Source of the DNA: Casuarius casuarius
Taxonomy: Eukaryota > Chordata > Aves > Casuariiformes > Casuariidae
DNA: 64,000 nt
Direction of reading: 5' to 3'
NCBI GenBank assembly: GCA_003342895.1
Contig: PTFA01000042.1
Location: 868,001-932,000, forward strand
The notes below the pieces were generated by a model. It was given only the letters and a program-made list of their open reading frames with translations, had not been told where the DNA came from and did not search any database. Below, piece by piece: positions 34,601 to 49,600 of this stretch (the stretch's first letter is position 1; every line of letters starts with the position of its first letter). The position numbers were made by a program, and so were the translations under genes.

Positions 34601-37600
34601 ATCTACAGTGCCAGTCCAAAGAACGTGAGATCATTTCAACTTTTATGTAAGTACTGCATTTATTTAATATTACTTTTAAAACCACAACCGCTAGCACTAA
34701 AGCTTACCACTAGCAATTCTGTATTCACATGACCTGAAACTGTTTTGAAGCTACTGATTATAACAGGGGTAATTCTCTTAATTCTAAAAAAACCCTGCTA
34801 TTTTCTCTGCTTACATACAAAATAATGAGGATTCTATTTAGGTCAAAATAAATACAACACTTGCTAAAGGAACTGAAACTCTTACATTCATGAAAACAAA
34901 AGGTGATTTGCATAGAAATATTAAAGTTGCTGTCAGCTCAGCTGCAACACAAGTATTTCAAATGCAGGCTCCCTTGCTAGGGATACCTCCCACAAACCGG
35001 AGGGGTCTGTGCTGGCTCAGGGGCTGCGAGTACTACACACTCCCAACATGGATTACTGTCAAGGGCAAACTGTAGTGCAACGGACAGGTCACCCGCAGTA
35101 CAAGTGCTTGTTTGGCCCAGGCCCCCCCTTGTACTAGCACAGCACAATGTCTAATAACAGACTGTCACTGACTACTTACGTGCTCTCTGTAATCCACAAG
35201 TTACACATAGTGCAGCTCTTAGGCATTTGAAGACTTTTATATGCTGCTCACACAGGAACATCAGCCACACCAACCTCAGTACACCAGCATATAAGGACAA
35301 CTATTTAAAAACATTTCAAGATCTAGCAATATTTTACCTGGACTAAGAGTTTCGTTGTCCAACATTCCTCCTTCACAAAAACCTTCAAGATCTTCAGGTT
35401 TCACTTTGTCCCATGGTATGTAGGTAACACCCAGTTCTACATCCCAATACTGCTTGTAATCTGGCTTTATTCCTTTATTCAAAGCCCATGCAATCTTGGG
35501 GAAAAAATATATGTAGTCAGCAAAATGTTTTCATTTTAATGGTTTTAATTTTCAGTTTTCACAAAAGAGCATTACAGTTTGAGGTTAGGAAGCAAAAGAG
35601 AATTGAAATAGCAAGAAAAGTAGTGTAGTTATAAAACTCTGAAATAAGAGCTACTTAAAGCAGAATTAGTTCTTATGCACTATTCTGACTTGATTCTTGC
35701 TTACAAATTTTAAAAATGCGTAAGTGGTTTCTTCGAACGTTCCCCAGTCATTTCGGCTAACTTTATTTCGCTTCAGAGGAGAGTGCCACTCTCTAGTACG
35801 ATGTTCTACAAAAGGCAGAACTTCACTAATGAATGAGTTCTACCGTATTTATTATTACTCTTTAAATCACTGCCATATATAATTAAACTCAGTTTTAGGA
35901 AAAAATAACCAGCACCAAGAAAAACATAGTTAACAGTCCACTGTTGTGATTAAAAGAAGGACACCCTTTTTGCTGGTCAAAGATACAATTACTGGCAATC
36001 TTTTAGGGAAACTAATACAAGTTCCATGAGTCACATTACAGAACAGGAAGAATACTTACCAATAAAAATGTGGTTCATTGACATAAAATTACAAAATAAC
36101 ACATCTAGAATACATAGAAGTCTAGAATACATTAAAAATGTAAAGATTACAATAATTTTAGAACAATTTGACACTGTCCAAGAAATACCTTTATAGATTT
36201 CTGATTGACTTTGAAGTTGCCTCGGCTCAATTTTTGTAGGGCACGATAAGCATCTTGTCTGTGAACCATTACAATATAGGCACATCCTCTAGGCGGTATC
36301 ATCTGTTTGTATTTCAAGAAAAAAAATGGTTTTGCTACCACAATAACAAAGCAATGAATAACATACAAAAGTTTAATTACAGTTAGCTGGACCATCAGCA
36401 GTTTTCTCAGAAAGGACTATAGAAGTATGAAATATTTAAATGTTTAAAAAGCTAAGCTGGCATGTATCTTTCTGAAATAAAAATTTCTGGTAAATAAGAA
36501 GCAACTTCTTATGTGGAAAGTTCATAACTCTATTCCATGTGAGCAGATGGATTAGCGTTGCATATTTAACCCTTAAAATGGCTAAAAAGTAGTATTCATG
36601 TAAGTGCTGAGGCCTTGGAATTAGTCTGTTGAAAGAAACAAGAAACTAATACCTCACTTTATTCCAAATCGCACAAATTGCCAACTACACCTTCAATTTT
36701 ATCTGCAGGTTCATTACAATTTTTATTATTTTTAATGCATTTGAGAAAAAAACCCATCTTGTTTTATAAAATTTGGAAAGTGCAAGAAAGTTACAACCAC
36801 ATGTTAAACTTTTTGTTTGTTTTGTTTAAATAAAATTGCATAGCTACTGGAACACAGCTATTGTTTATATGTAAACTATCCTTAAAAAAACAAATATTAA
36901 CAACATTTTTCCAAGCTTACATCTAAAATGGCAGAAGAGAAACAAGCAAAAGCAGCAAAAACACCAGCTGAGGGTCTACATTTCTATAACCAGACAACAA
37001 AATACAGCAGAAAAACAACAAACTCAGTAGCATAGTATTTACCCTGTACCTAACTCCTCAATGGCCTTTTATCATTCCCTTCCCATTAGAGAAAGCATGA
37101 GTTCTATGAAAATGGGGTGATCTTCTGAATTAACCCCAAGGGCATTCTTTTTTTAAATGGCAAGCTACACTAAAGCAACTGTCTTATCTTTTTTCCACAA
37201 AGCGCACAAATGAATTGAGTTTACAGGTTAGAAAACACAGAAATTCTGTTAGAATACAGAAAGAGACAGCTGTTGACTACTATGAATGTATCAAAAAATC
37301 TTGGCTTAATATAGACTGAAAAGCCTTTTTGTAACCAATATCATAGCATATCAAAGTAGCTTGCGCTACACCATTTATACTTACATTTATTGATTCAATT
37401 GGGCCAAACTCCTCCAAAAGACTTCCAACATCCTGTTGAGTAGTCCTTTTGTCAAGTTGTCCTACCCAAAGCGTAGTACTACAGACTACAATCAAAAACA
37501 GTTAACACAGGCTTTAAAAGCACTTGTAAACACAGATTTCATGTGGCAAAAATGTTAAAATAGTCATGTTAACAGTCACTTATGACATTCAAATGAAAAA

Positions 37601-40600
37601 GCCTGCTAATATTTTAATATATTTCTTAATCTTTAAAAGGAATGTTTGAAAGAAACTTCTTTTTTGTCTGCCTGGAGCTGAGTTAAGAGAGTTAACCACA
37701 TCACTAATAAGCTCTCTAGTTAATTAAGTGACTTGCAAGTTCAGACTGTGAGCTTGGCAAATCATAAAAAGGAAAAAATGCTTTGCTGCTAACGCTGCTC
37801 CACAAAATATCCCAACACGTATGGTGGATATTTCACAGCAAGGTAACTCACTCTAATTATTATGAAATCCAAGCTACAGGCCAGCATCACAAGTTACAGA
37901 TGGTACTTACTAGCAAGATGATAGTTAGACTGTTTATGGTGACACTCCCATTACTACTCCCATTATTACTGAGATTTCCTTCAGAGGGTGGTGACAAATC
38001 AACTACAATGAGTAACAGAACTTATATCCTCTTTAGTGACCTATTCAATGTCATTTCCTTCTACGGTTAAGAGAAAAATTATTGAAAGGAGATTTTTCTG
38101 TCATGAAAGAGTAAGCAACATCCTTATATCTCACTTCACTGTTCAGGCTAATAAAACATGAGATGAGTTCAAAATACCATATTCTCTGAAGATTATTATG
38201 GCAACTTTCAACTCTCATCATTTATGTTTTCCCCACTAAGTGACATATAGTTGCTAGACTTAAAGACTCTGATGTGACAGAATCTGGGAGAGATGCTGGC
38301 AAAAAGCATATCTTACATCCCTGCTGGTAAGATTTTAAACTAACAGCTACCAACTTTTGCAGTCCTTTTAAATAAATGGTATCATCATCCCCAAGGTTTT
38401 GGTTAGTTAAACAAATTTTTTTTTTTCAGTTTTTGTCCCTTTTACATCAAAAAGAATGTTCTCATTTTACTTGATAACTACAGGGAAGATTCCACATCCC
38501 CAGGGAAAATTCAGAAGACAACAACTACATTTTGTCTATAAACGCAGGCAAAGCCAGGATTATTTCAGAATTCAGAACATTAGCCTTTGTGTTTTCCAGG
38601 TCAAAGCTCTTCTACAGATTTAAGAGATGCACAACGTTGAATCATTATAGAAATTATAATCATGTGCTCAACTTCGTTGTTCAATCTACTTTACCTTACA
38701 TGTCTCAAAGAAAAGAAAACTGTGTTTCAGCTTTTTCCTTCCTCATTTTAGAGCCAGAATATTCTTGACTTAGAGATATTCCAAAAAGGCCAAATTGTCT
38801 AATACGAGGGTAAGGAAGAACAGGGAATGCGGTGAATTATTCTTACCAGCTTTAAAATAGTTGCAAAAATAAACAACAGCACAGTTTACTCCCATTTTGT
38901 TTGGATGAGTCTTACAACCCATGTCAAATAGTACTAAACCCAAGGAAAAAGGACAGAGAAAGAAAGAGGGATCTGGATCAGAGAAAGTATTCCAAATGGC
39001 ACTAAGCTGTCCACCATCTTCACCCGACACATTGGAGACTCCAAGGAAAGGACCTAAGACAAAGCTAAATTTCTTTGAAGAGCAAGAAAGCCAAAATCTG
39101 AAGTTACATCTATACATTACTAATTAACTGACAATACTTATCTAAACTCAGCCTCTGATCTCTAGCACTATAAGAACTGGAAGCAGAGCAAAGAGAGACA
39201 AAATGGTTAAAAGTTATAAACCCCTTGCCCCCCTCCACCGATACACTGAACTGTCTCTGGCACATGTTTTTGGCAAGACGGTAGTTTGGTAAGTAAAAAA
39301 AGTAACACATCAGTGAATTATTTCAGTCAGACTAAGAGTTGTCTTCTGGGATAGCCTGAGCAGACATTATGTAGTGAAGGTAAGTGGACTGGGCAAAATA
39401 AATTAAAAATTTTTTTTTTGGTCTAATAGATATAAGAGGTGTTTTCCTTCACATTTATAATTTTTCTAAAATATTTAAGCTTCCCTTGTTAGTGTACTCC
39501 TACATAGGCATAGTATTTGTTTGAAAGCACAGTAATTTCTTTAAACTCACAGAACTCTAGAATCCATTAAAGAAAATATTGGGCACAAAAAAAATCCATA
39601 CGTGAACAAGGAAAATCTTGAACATCTGAAAAATGGTACTAGTAGAACTTGCAAAGTATCATCAACAATAAACAAAGAACAAACTTACCACTAACAGTTT
39701 CTGACTTTATCTGAGGAAGGCCTTTTGACCTGCGTTCTCTCTCTCTCTCACGTTCACGTCTTTCTTGTGAGCGAGACTTAGGAGAGTGTCGGCGTCTATC
39801 CCTGGATCGAGAGCGAGATCGACGATGACGTGATCTTCGAGATCTGGAGCCAGATCTTGAACGCCTCCTTTTAGGTGACCTAGTTTAAACAACAATTTAC
39901 ATTCAGTCTTCTGACCCAGATACCAACAGAGAGAAAGAGAGAGTGAGAGAGAGAAAGAGACAGGTACTCCACCTATCTATTAAACTAATCAGGCATGAGT
40001 TCAGTTGTAAAAAATAAACAAACCCAGGTCCATTCACATGCATTTAGAACTACAGCAAATTATTACAGGAGCACTCCAGCTAAACAGTTAATTAGTTTTA
40101 AATTTCTGATCTTCTCTATATCAGTTTTATATTGAAGTGAGTATCAAAACTATGTCATGCTATAATAGAAAGAAAATGTCATCTGCTTAATGAGGAAAAT
40201 GTTTGTTGCTTTTACAAAAGAACTGCTAAAAAAGAGGTTAAAAGTAAATTCTGCCAGTGAAATTATATTTAACATTGGGATCAAAATCTAAGCAACTCAG
40301 GGTCTGTAAGAGAGTAAACTTCCAAAGTAGTCATACGAAGTTTGGCAAAGGAGAGGACTGGTAATTCAGTAGATGGTTTTGCTTTAATACTGGAGCCAGA
40401 TCTGTTAGGTCATGGGAAATTGCCTCTCCGACAAGCAAAGGACCACAGCACACTGGATCACAGATCTCTTCAGAAGAAAAAGTGTCTTTCAAGCACAGAC
40501 AAAATTAAATCATATATTGCCTCCCTACAATTTAGTCAGCATTGACAGACACGAAAGTTATTCTCTGCTAATGAAAGAGACTCTGTGGATCTCCAATTTT

Positions 40601-43600
40601 CCTTAAAAGGTAGCTGGCTTTCAGAGGTGCACAAATCCTTAAGTCACTAATCTGCTTCCCATTACCAGTGCATTCAAGTAACATTCAATAGCTAGCTGAA
40701 GTTATCCCCATTACTCCCCTGAGAGGCAAGAGATTGAAAGGGTCTTTCTCGCCCTGCAAAAGGGAAATTCAAGTAAAGCCCTTGGCAGTTTGACTTTACC
40801 AAGAAATTCACTAGAGTTGTCCATACAGGGAATAATACAAGGACAATAATTTCTTGCAATTAAACCTTAGATTAAACCAAAAAGGGACACCACTGCTAAA
40901 TGTGTCTTTTGGCATTCATTAATAGAGCCCGACCTGTACAGCAGAGCTGAGCACCTAAGAAAAGCAACCACAAAAGCAAGCATGCAGAACAGGGCATCCG
41001 TGTAGCCAACAGGGAATACAGATAACAGGACTGTGTCCTAGGGCATTAGAAATGAGCTTCAGCAACAGTTCAAGGAGTTAGCTCATCTCTCAGCTATTCA
41101 TTGTCATCTCACTGCTAGCAGTTACACACACCCACACCGCCCCATGGCAGATTTGGCAGCACAAAACCAGATTCTCTGAGCTCCAGGCTATCAGCCTCAT
41201 TCTCCTCAGTACTCAGATTAGTAAAGCACTTTCAAATTTTGGACGTGATGCACATGTTCTTATGTTAAAATCCAATACTTGATATAATATACATCCTCAT
41301 TAAAAGAACTTCCACTAATTTACCTTGATGCAGATCTAGATCTTGACTTTCTGCTGTCAGAAACATGTCTTTTTCCTTCTTGAATAGGGGGCTGTTCCAC
41401 TTCCATATCCTAAAATATTCAGTTGGATTGTTGTTACTCTGAGCATTTTATTTCGTTTTGTGCCTTAACTGAATTACATAACATTTCATAACTAAAATTA
41501 TATTGAATATTCATATATGTGAAATTGAAATGTAATGCAGTTCTTCTCAGAAACTTCACCACTACTTCATAGTCACTAACAGGAAGACAGTCTAGTATTA
41601 CATGAATTTAATACCATCACTGTGGAAACATTAAAAAGTTAATACAAAATTCCCATCTTCTGTTCATAAATTAATTTAAATGTATTTAAATGTTTGATTT
41701 AGGTCATAGTTACATACTACAACAAATGAAGAACCACCTATATCCTACTTCTCTGATGTTCATCAAAATTTTGCCTACATTATGTTCCTGAAAACTTTCC
41801 TAAAGGTACTTATATTTAAAGAATGAGTTTCCCCTTAAAATGAAATAAAGTTGTGAACATAGATAAAAGAAATGGGGGTTATAAATATATGACCACTTCC
41901 TTAAGTTGAAAGGAAACAACACAGGACACAATTTGTAGATACAGGAGATCTTAAAAACAAACAAACAAAGAAAACCCTAACCAATCCTGTAAGATAGTTC
42001 TGCTGGAAGGAATCCAAAACATACTGTGTCCTGCCCAAACTTTAAATAGTCTTCATGATGCAACCCTGGCAAGGAACATCTGAACAGACAATCTCTCAGA
42101 CTTCAAGACCAACAAACTAACTACAGAGATCCTCTTGAGAAGTAGCTCCTTCTTCCAAGTGGAAAAAAAGAGTAATTTCTAAAACCTGTGATATCACAGG
42201 TCTCCACATAAAGAGAGCTTAGTACCATTTTTCTCATTTTAAAATTTCCTTTTCTTGGAATAAAAGAGGTAAATATATAAAAGAGGTAAATAAAAGAGCA
42301 TATCATAATTTTCAGTATCCCAACGTTATCTACAAGTTCCTGAAAAACTCCTTTAAAAACTTGTTTCAAATGCAGAATGTCAGCATCTACTTTAGGAACT
42401 CCTAGAATTTTTATTTATTATTTTTTAATAAAAGCTCAAAAATAGTCTTGGTCCTTGAATTCTTCTTAACAGGAGACAGTCACTGAATGAACAACACCCT
42501 CCCAAAACCTTAGGAACAGGAGTGAGGTGTTTACATACACTTTCATTTTTTAGAACTTTTACAGACTTCTGAGTCCACTTCCACTATTTCAGAGGCCTAG
42601 TGAGACCTTCAAAACTAGCTTTTTCAAATAGCTTCTCTCCAGAATGATATTATGTTGTTAGAGCTCTGGTAAACAAAAGATTCCTGAAGCATGATGGGGA
42701 TGGAAAAGGGATGATGAAGGGAACTGAGAAGTGGACAACCAAGATGTAACCCAAAGTCTTTCACAGAGAGAGCCATACAGTATGTATGTGCTGCTTCTGC
42801 TAGACTGTTGAAATATCATACTTGTCACGTAGCACCATGGCTATCCAAATTTCTCTCAGATAAGCTACCCTCATAGCCATCTCCAGACATGGTTATCATG
42901 ATATTTCTTCTCCTGAACAAACTATGTATATTTGAGAAAGTTAAATATTAAAACACAAATACTTATGTATTGGAAAGGGTCCTCACCTGCTGATGTGTTT
43001 TCTGCATGTGTGTTTCACTCTGTACTGGGAAAGGAGACTGGAAAGTTTGCTGCACAGGTGGTGTTGGTGGAATCACAGGCTGAGCCATGGGTGGAAACTG
43101 CGGAGTAGGCAGGAGACCAAAACCTGGCATTTGCCCATTAGGAGGAAGTGGAACCTTCAGGGAAAAAAAAAACCCACAAACTTCCAGTTAGGATAAAATT
43201 ATATTAGATTTTCCAGTTTGCTTGGAGTAAAAACGTCCCTTTGCTCCAAAGTCACAATATAAGGCCAGAAGCCTGAAATAGATGAAGCAGCTTAAGCATC
43301 TTGTGTGTATATCCAGAAATAAAAAACATGTTCTTCAAAGCTGTATTAGAACAGAGAATGAAAACTTTCTTTGGAAAACTGGAGAGCTAAGCCATATTCA
43401 CTTAGTAGAATCATCCCTTCCTTGCTTCTCCACCAAAGAAAAGGACAAAACACAAAAGACTAAGACAACAATTTTAAAACCAAAATATCTTTAACAAATA
43501 AAAAAGTTACCTGGTGGCGCATTGGATCCTGTTGTAGTCCCATCATTCGTTGCTGAAAAGGATCCATATTGGGGAGTTGTGGAAATACTGGCTGTTGCAT

Positions 43601-46600
43601 ACCTTCTCCTGGAAATCCACTAAAACCAGTAATATTTTGGTGAGAAAAGTCAATAGACATACAGGATTTTTGCCTTTATTTTACATATTGCTATGCACAT
43701 TTACACATTCTAGCTTCAAATTTAGAAAGAAAACTAATCTTCATTAAGATCCCACTTCTCTGAAAAGCAAAAACAAACCCAAGAAGAATGGCTTATCTTT
43801 TCTCCATTGTAAGAGGAGTTCTTTAACATTTTAATAAATGCTACATAAGTGCCACATGTTTTAAACCTCTATTCCCCCTGTACTTATACAATCCTGCTAA
43901 ACTCCTCAGTCTATGGAAGCATTTCATGAAGGGCATCTACCTTAGGCTAACTATCTTTCTTACCAATTCCTCTTTCAGGAACAACAAAAGTGAGACTTTT
44001 TCCTCAAGGAAAAATAAATTAGCCATACTTTTGCCAAAAAAAAAAAAAAAAAATCCTGTAGCCTCCAAGCTTTGGAGCAGGAACTTGAAGTCTGGGAGGA
44101 GTTTAGGGCAGAGGAGAAAGGATATGTATATCACACAGGGATTACAGTAATGCCATTCACTTCCTGATTCAACACACAGAATGGACAGTGCTCAGGGAAT
44201 TAATGAGGTTTGTGCAGTTAACAGGACCTGTTTACAGGATGCTGTTCACATAACAAACTAAACAAGATTTCAGGAAGATAAAGGAATTTCATGGTGATGT
44301 GAATGGAACTGTGCAGTGTTTTGAGATACAGGTGCCCTACAATTCTTAGATGATTCCGGACAGCTCAATTTTTCATGGAAAGCATCTCTAATTTTGTATG
44401 CACAAAACAAGACTACTGGAATCCAATTCTCAGAAGCATCTTATGCAACTATAAAGTAATAAGGACAACAGCTTTAGAGTGCTATAAACAGAGTATAAAG
44501 ATGCTGAAAAGCCTAGTCCAGTGATCTCTAATTGGGAATACACAAACAGTGGACATGTTTGACCTACCTCATCTTTCTGAACTCCAAAGTTCCCATCTGT
44601 GTAATAGGGAAAATGCTACAAATTTACCTAAAAGGCATCTAAATTAACTAATATTCGTGGAACATTAAAGTGCTTAAGGTGATGAACACAGTAAGAAAGT
44701 TAATGACAAAGATACTGATTCTGTTTTTCAGAGCAGGGTTTGGATGGCATATACAGAAAATAAGACATGGGGCCACATACTGAAGCGGGGAAAAAAGAAA
44801 TATTGACTAACCCAGGTATTGAGCACCATCCAGCCTGTGCACTGAATGAGAGAGAGGTCCTGTGGAAAAAACTAGTATGTGATCATGTAACTAAAGACTT
44901 TATCATAATGCATATCAAAAGGGGGAGAGGGGTCTGAGTTAGTTTGCACAGGTATTTAATGTTTGAGATCTTAAAGCTGCAAAGCCAATTTTAAGTTTTA
45001 AAATAGTTAATACATAAAAGCACTACAACGTTCGGAACAGCATCGTCACTGCCTCCAGCAAAGCAATCCAGCTGATTAATAACAATGCCTTGACACACTC
45101 AGCTGTGCAATAAAAACACAAAACTCATCTCACAACCAAAATTGAGCTTCTTCTATCAAACACATTCCTCAATCAGTGATGCAACATGCCAAACTTACAC
45201 TGGAACACTGAAGGAAGAAAACCCAACAGCTGCTAACAATGTTTTAACTTTGAACTCTAACAATTAAGCACCCAAGCAATGTGGATTTTTAACCAAAGCT
45301 TTGTTCTAAAAATCTTTGGGTTACAAAGAGGATCAATTTTATTATGACCACAGAACTTACAAAGCTGGCTGAGAAATTGAAGGAGAAGGAGCTGAGTCTT
45401 CTTTCTTTGAATCTTCCACTGCTTCTGGTTCATCATCATAGTCAAACCGATCTAGCAGCTTCTGAAAGAAATTACATTAAGCCAACTATTTTTTCAATAT
45501 TTTATGTAGTTGGCAACGAAAATATCCTTATTAGCAATGTCTTACTATCCATGCAGCAGCTCTGGAATTAAAGAAAAGATTAGAAGCAGAGCAAATATTG
45601 AAGTTAACCAAACTCTTCAAAATCGATTTTATTCATCTCTGGAAAGCACAAGAAGTCTATACCTAAGGAAAAAGAACAGGAAAGCAACTTCCAAACTAGA
45701 AGACAAGGTATAAGAGTTGCACCGTTTTTTTTCCTAACAGTCAGCAAACATTGAGGTCATCCATCAAACAACCTTTCGTTGAGTTTTAAGTTGTTAAACA
45801 CGAAAAACAAATCAAGACTTACCTTGTCAAACGATGTTTTTTGCTCAGGTGGTGCGAAAACAGCTTTTTGTTCTGGTGGTTGTGCTGCTGTAGTCTTCAA
45901 CTGAGCAGTAATAGCTTGAACCTGAGCCATCACAGTGTTATCTATGACCGGTGACTGGGGTTTTGGAGGCTGCTGAAAAGTCTGAAGAATCTGCTGAAGC
46001 TACAGGATACATATTGAATCAAAATCTCTCTTTTTTTTTTTTTTTTTGGAAGCAGAAAAACTAACATGAATGCTACCTCTCTTATAAGTATTGTTCAGAA
46101 TTTAGAAGGTCTATTAGGCAGGTGTTTAATCTTTAAAACAGAGTTAAAAAATACAGCTGGGATAATAGTAATTCCCCCATTCAATAGCTGAATCAGTACA
46201 ATAAAATTAATCTTACACTATTCCAATAATCTTTGGTGGAAAGGCATGGAGATTTGAAAGGAGACAGATAAATACACTCAACTGGCTTAATCTTCCTCAT
46301 TTTAGATGAAAGAATTCTTCCCACAGACCAGAAAAGGTTTCCCCTTAAAATTATACCAGTCTATTCCAGTATAGATTGTTTTATTATAAGCTTACTGAGT
46401 TTACAATTATGAATCACTTTCAGTCACTTGAATTTTCAGTCACATCACTTTCAATTTACTAGTCTTATTGGATAAACTGTTGTACATTAACAAAATTTCC
46501 CTCAAAAGCAAGTATAGAAAGCTGTGACAAACTAAGAACAATTAAACATCAATCCAGGGTAGAAAACTAGTTGTTGATGAAATTCAGGACCTACAGACTG

Positions 46601-49600
46601 AATTCACAGCAACACAAACACAAATCAATTTTTTTTGAGGGGAAAAGATGACAGATTTAAGAGAAATAAAAAGATCTGGAAACTTCACCAAGTCTGAGTC
46701 TATCAGTATTAAAAGGGGTGTAGCACGTAAATTTTTTTTATCAAGCCAGACTGGGGCATAGGACAAACACCAACAACCACCTGACCGAACTATCAAGGTG
46801 GAGAATTTTCAGCGAGACCAAAAGTCACTTTTTAATAGTTCATTGGCAAACTTCAGCAGATCCCAAGATTACAGTACTCAAGCATTCCAACACTGCAATA
46901 TTTTATTGTGTGTATCAAAAAATAAACTTGAAATTTCATAACTGCATCAAGTCAGAGCTAATGCTTTACAAATACGTAACTGAATTTTCCTCAAATACTA
47001 TAATTAGTAGATATAAGGGTCACAGAATATTCAAATGCTGACTTTAACCCTCACAGGTTTCCAGCTCAAAACTTCAGGGAGGTTTTTGTTTTGCTTCAGA
47101 TCGGGAATACTATTTCCATCTTTTTTCCCCTCATTCAATATTTCACATACTAATTAAGTTAGAAGGGAATCAAATAAAATCAGGTTACCTGTTGTCCTTG
47201 TGTTGTTTGAAACAATTGAGCTACAGCTGCAAAGGCATCAGAACTGGGCAACTGTGGCACAGTAGGTACTGAGTTAACAGTGACTTGAGGGGGCTCTGAA
47301 GGAACCTTTGCTGGAGGGGGCGGCGAACCTGAAAGTTTGATGGGATTGAGAAAGCACTATGTTACTCCAAAACATTCATCTTACTCTTCAGTGCATACAT
47401 CTACCTTCTCAAAAGAATTATCTACAACAACATATTCAGCCCAAAAAGTCAGTCAGTATTCCTATCTGAACTACCCCAAGAACACATTCTATCCTTTTTT
47501 CCTTTAATTGCTCCATTCGCTGCCCATATCTGTGTATTATACACACTAAGACAAAAAAAGAAAAATAGGGTTTCTGAAGACTAGTCCAGCATGGTATTTT
47601 AGATCAAAATTTGGTGCAACTTCTCTATAATTGTACAGTTAAGAGAAAAACTATCACTCACACAATGTTAATCAATGACCAATAATACTTTATATTAGTT
47701 TTATTGGCAAAGTTTAAAAATCTGGACTCGTTCTTTTGGATGATTATGTCAAACAAACCATCTAATGGTTTATTTTAAGAGAAACTCTGGAGTGTCTATA
47801 ATCATCTATAATCATATTCCTTCAATCCATTTGAAATGTAGAAGACACAAAGAATATATTTTCTAGCAATAACTGAACTTTTGCTGAAAAATCTGGTAAT
47901 AAAGGTTTTAAAAATTATTTCAATGATTACACAAGCAACTTTTCTTGGGAAGGTTTGTCCACGTGCCATTTTTGTGTAAACATAAGCCAAGCCTGCATTC
48001 GATAGATAATTCCCTACAGTAAAAATCAGCTAATTACTAATTCTTTCAGGAAGAGACTATTTGCACTGAACTTTACTAAAACTGAGATGAAATTTTAAGA
48101 CATGCTATTATCTTTGACTTCATGAGCAGCTTTCCTATTCTTTTTGGTTTAGATTTCAACACTTTTGTTTTTTAATTAACATTTCACTAGTATAAAGTAA
48201 ATCAGCAGTAATGCCATCAATTCTTAAATGCTGTGAGCAAGTAACTGTTCTTTGGCAAATACAGTTAATTATTTTAATGAAATATTACAAAAGACTTCAA
48301 AGGAAGAAGGTTTTAAAAAACTCATATTGCAGTAACTGTGCTTTAATATCACTGTGATTCAAAACTAGACAGCACAGAAATATTAGTTTGAAAAACTAAG
48401 CAAATATGCTTGCCTCACAATACCAGATTCTTTAAAGCCATTAATCTGTTTGCAGTTTAGTAACTGCAGTGTTGACATACAGAAAGCAGAGACAAATACA
48501 TTGAATAATATTTTCCCACAAGTCAAATACTACAGAAAAATCTTGCAGAAAAATACTTGTGATTGTTTTGAAATATAATTTAACTCCCAAGTTACTTCCT
48601 GTATATATTCAGAAGGATATTTGCTTGCTCAAGGGAGAAGCTATTTACATTTCTTTTTTTTTTTTTTGGCTAAACAGATTTTGCAGCATTACAAGTGAAA
48701 CAGACTCTATTTCACATAATGCATTAATATATTTATTATTATTCACTAACATGTTTATTTCCGAGCCAAATTATCCCCTCTGGTGTATTTGCATAATCTC
48801 ATTGAAATCAGTAATTCTGTACATGTAAATCTACGCAGAAGGCACATAATCTGTTAGCTACTAGTGATGACACAGAGATGGAAAAATAGTGCCACTCACC
48901 TGTCATATCAAACTGAAACTGCATAGCTGCCTGTTAGCATCTAAGCTCATATGCTAAGACATTTCTCCCCTGTCCCACCATGTTTAAAAATCATGTCAAT
49001 AGATACGCTTTCCTAAATGCTGCTGGAGAAGACTTCACTTATGCTACTGCCCATCATTATTTCATTGTCTGTCACTACAGCTCACTCACACCATTACATT
49101 TTTTGCCAGTTCTACTCTAACAGACTTCAGTGAAATAAATATGGAAGGTACCAAAGCTAGTCTAAAATATAGAACACAAATTCAAAAAGAAGGCCCTCCA
49201 AAGAAAGAGAGAAGTGTGGTACGCATATTCTCCACATTTCGATGGCCTCACTACCAGCTATTTACATAGCATTACGTAAGTCAGTGAAAATACTGTGAGC
49301 AGACAGTCATTATTTTACTCTTTAGGTCAGTATTTTCAACCAGTGGTCCATACAGAAGTCTACTATCAGACATAAATTTACTGTTCAGGGATCTGAAAAG
49401 CCAATATAAAATATTTTGGGGGTTGCAAATTGAAAGAGATTGACAGCGACTGCCTTCAGACTAAGTCCTTCACTGTAAGACGAAGCTCCTACTTGTAAGA
49501 TCATGCTTTACTGTTCATGATTCTGACCCAAAAAAAAGGGGAGGGAAGAGAGAGAATTATACAATTGAGAAGGAAGAGAAAATATTTCAAAGCAAAAAAG

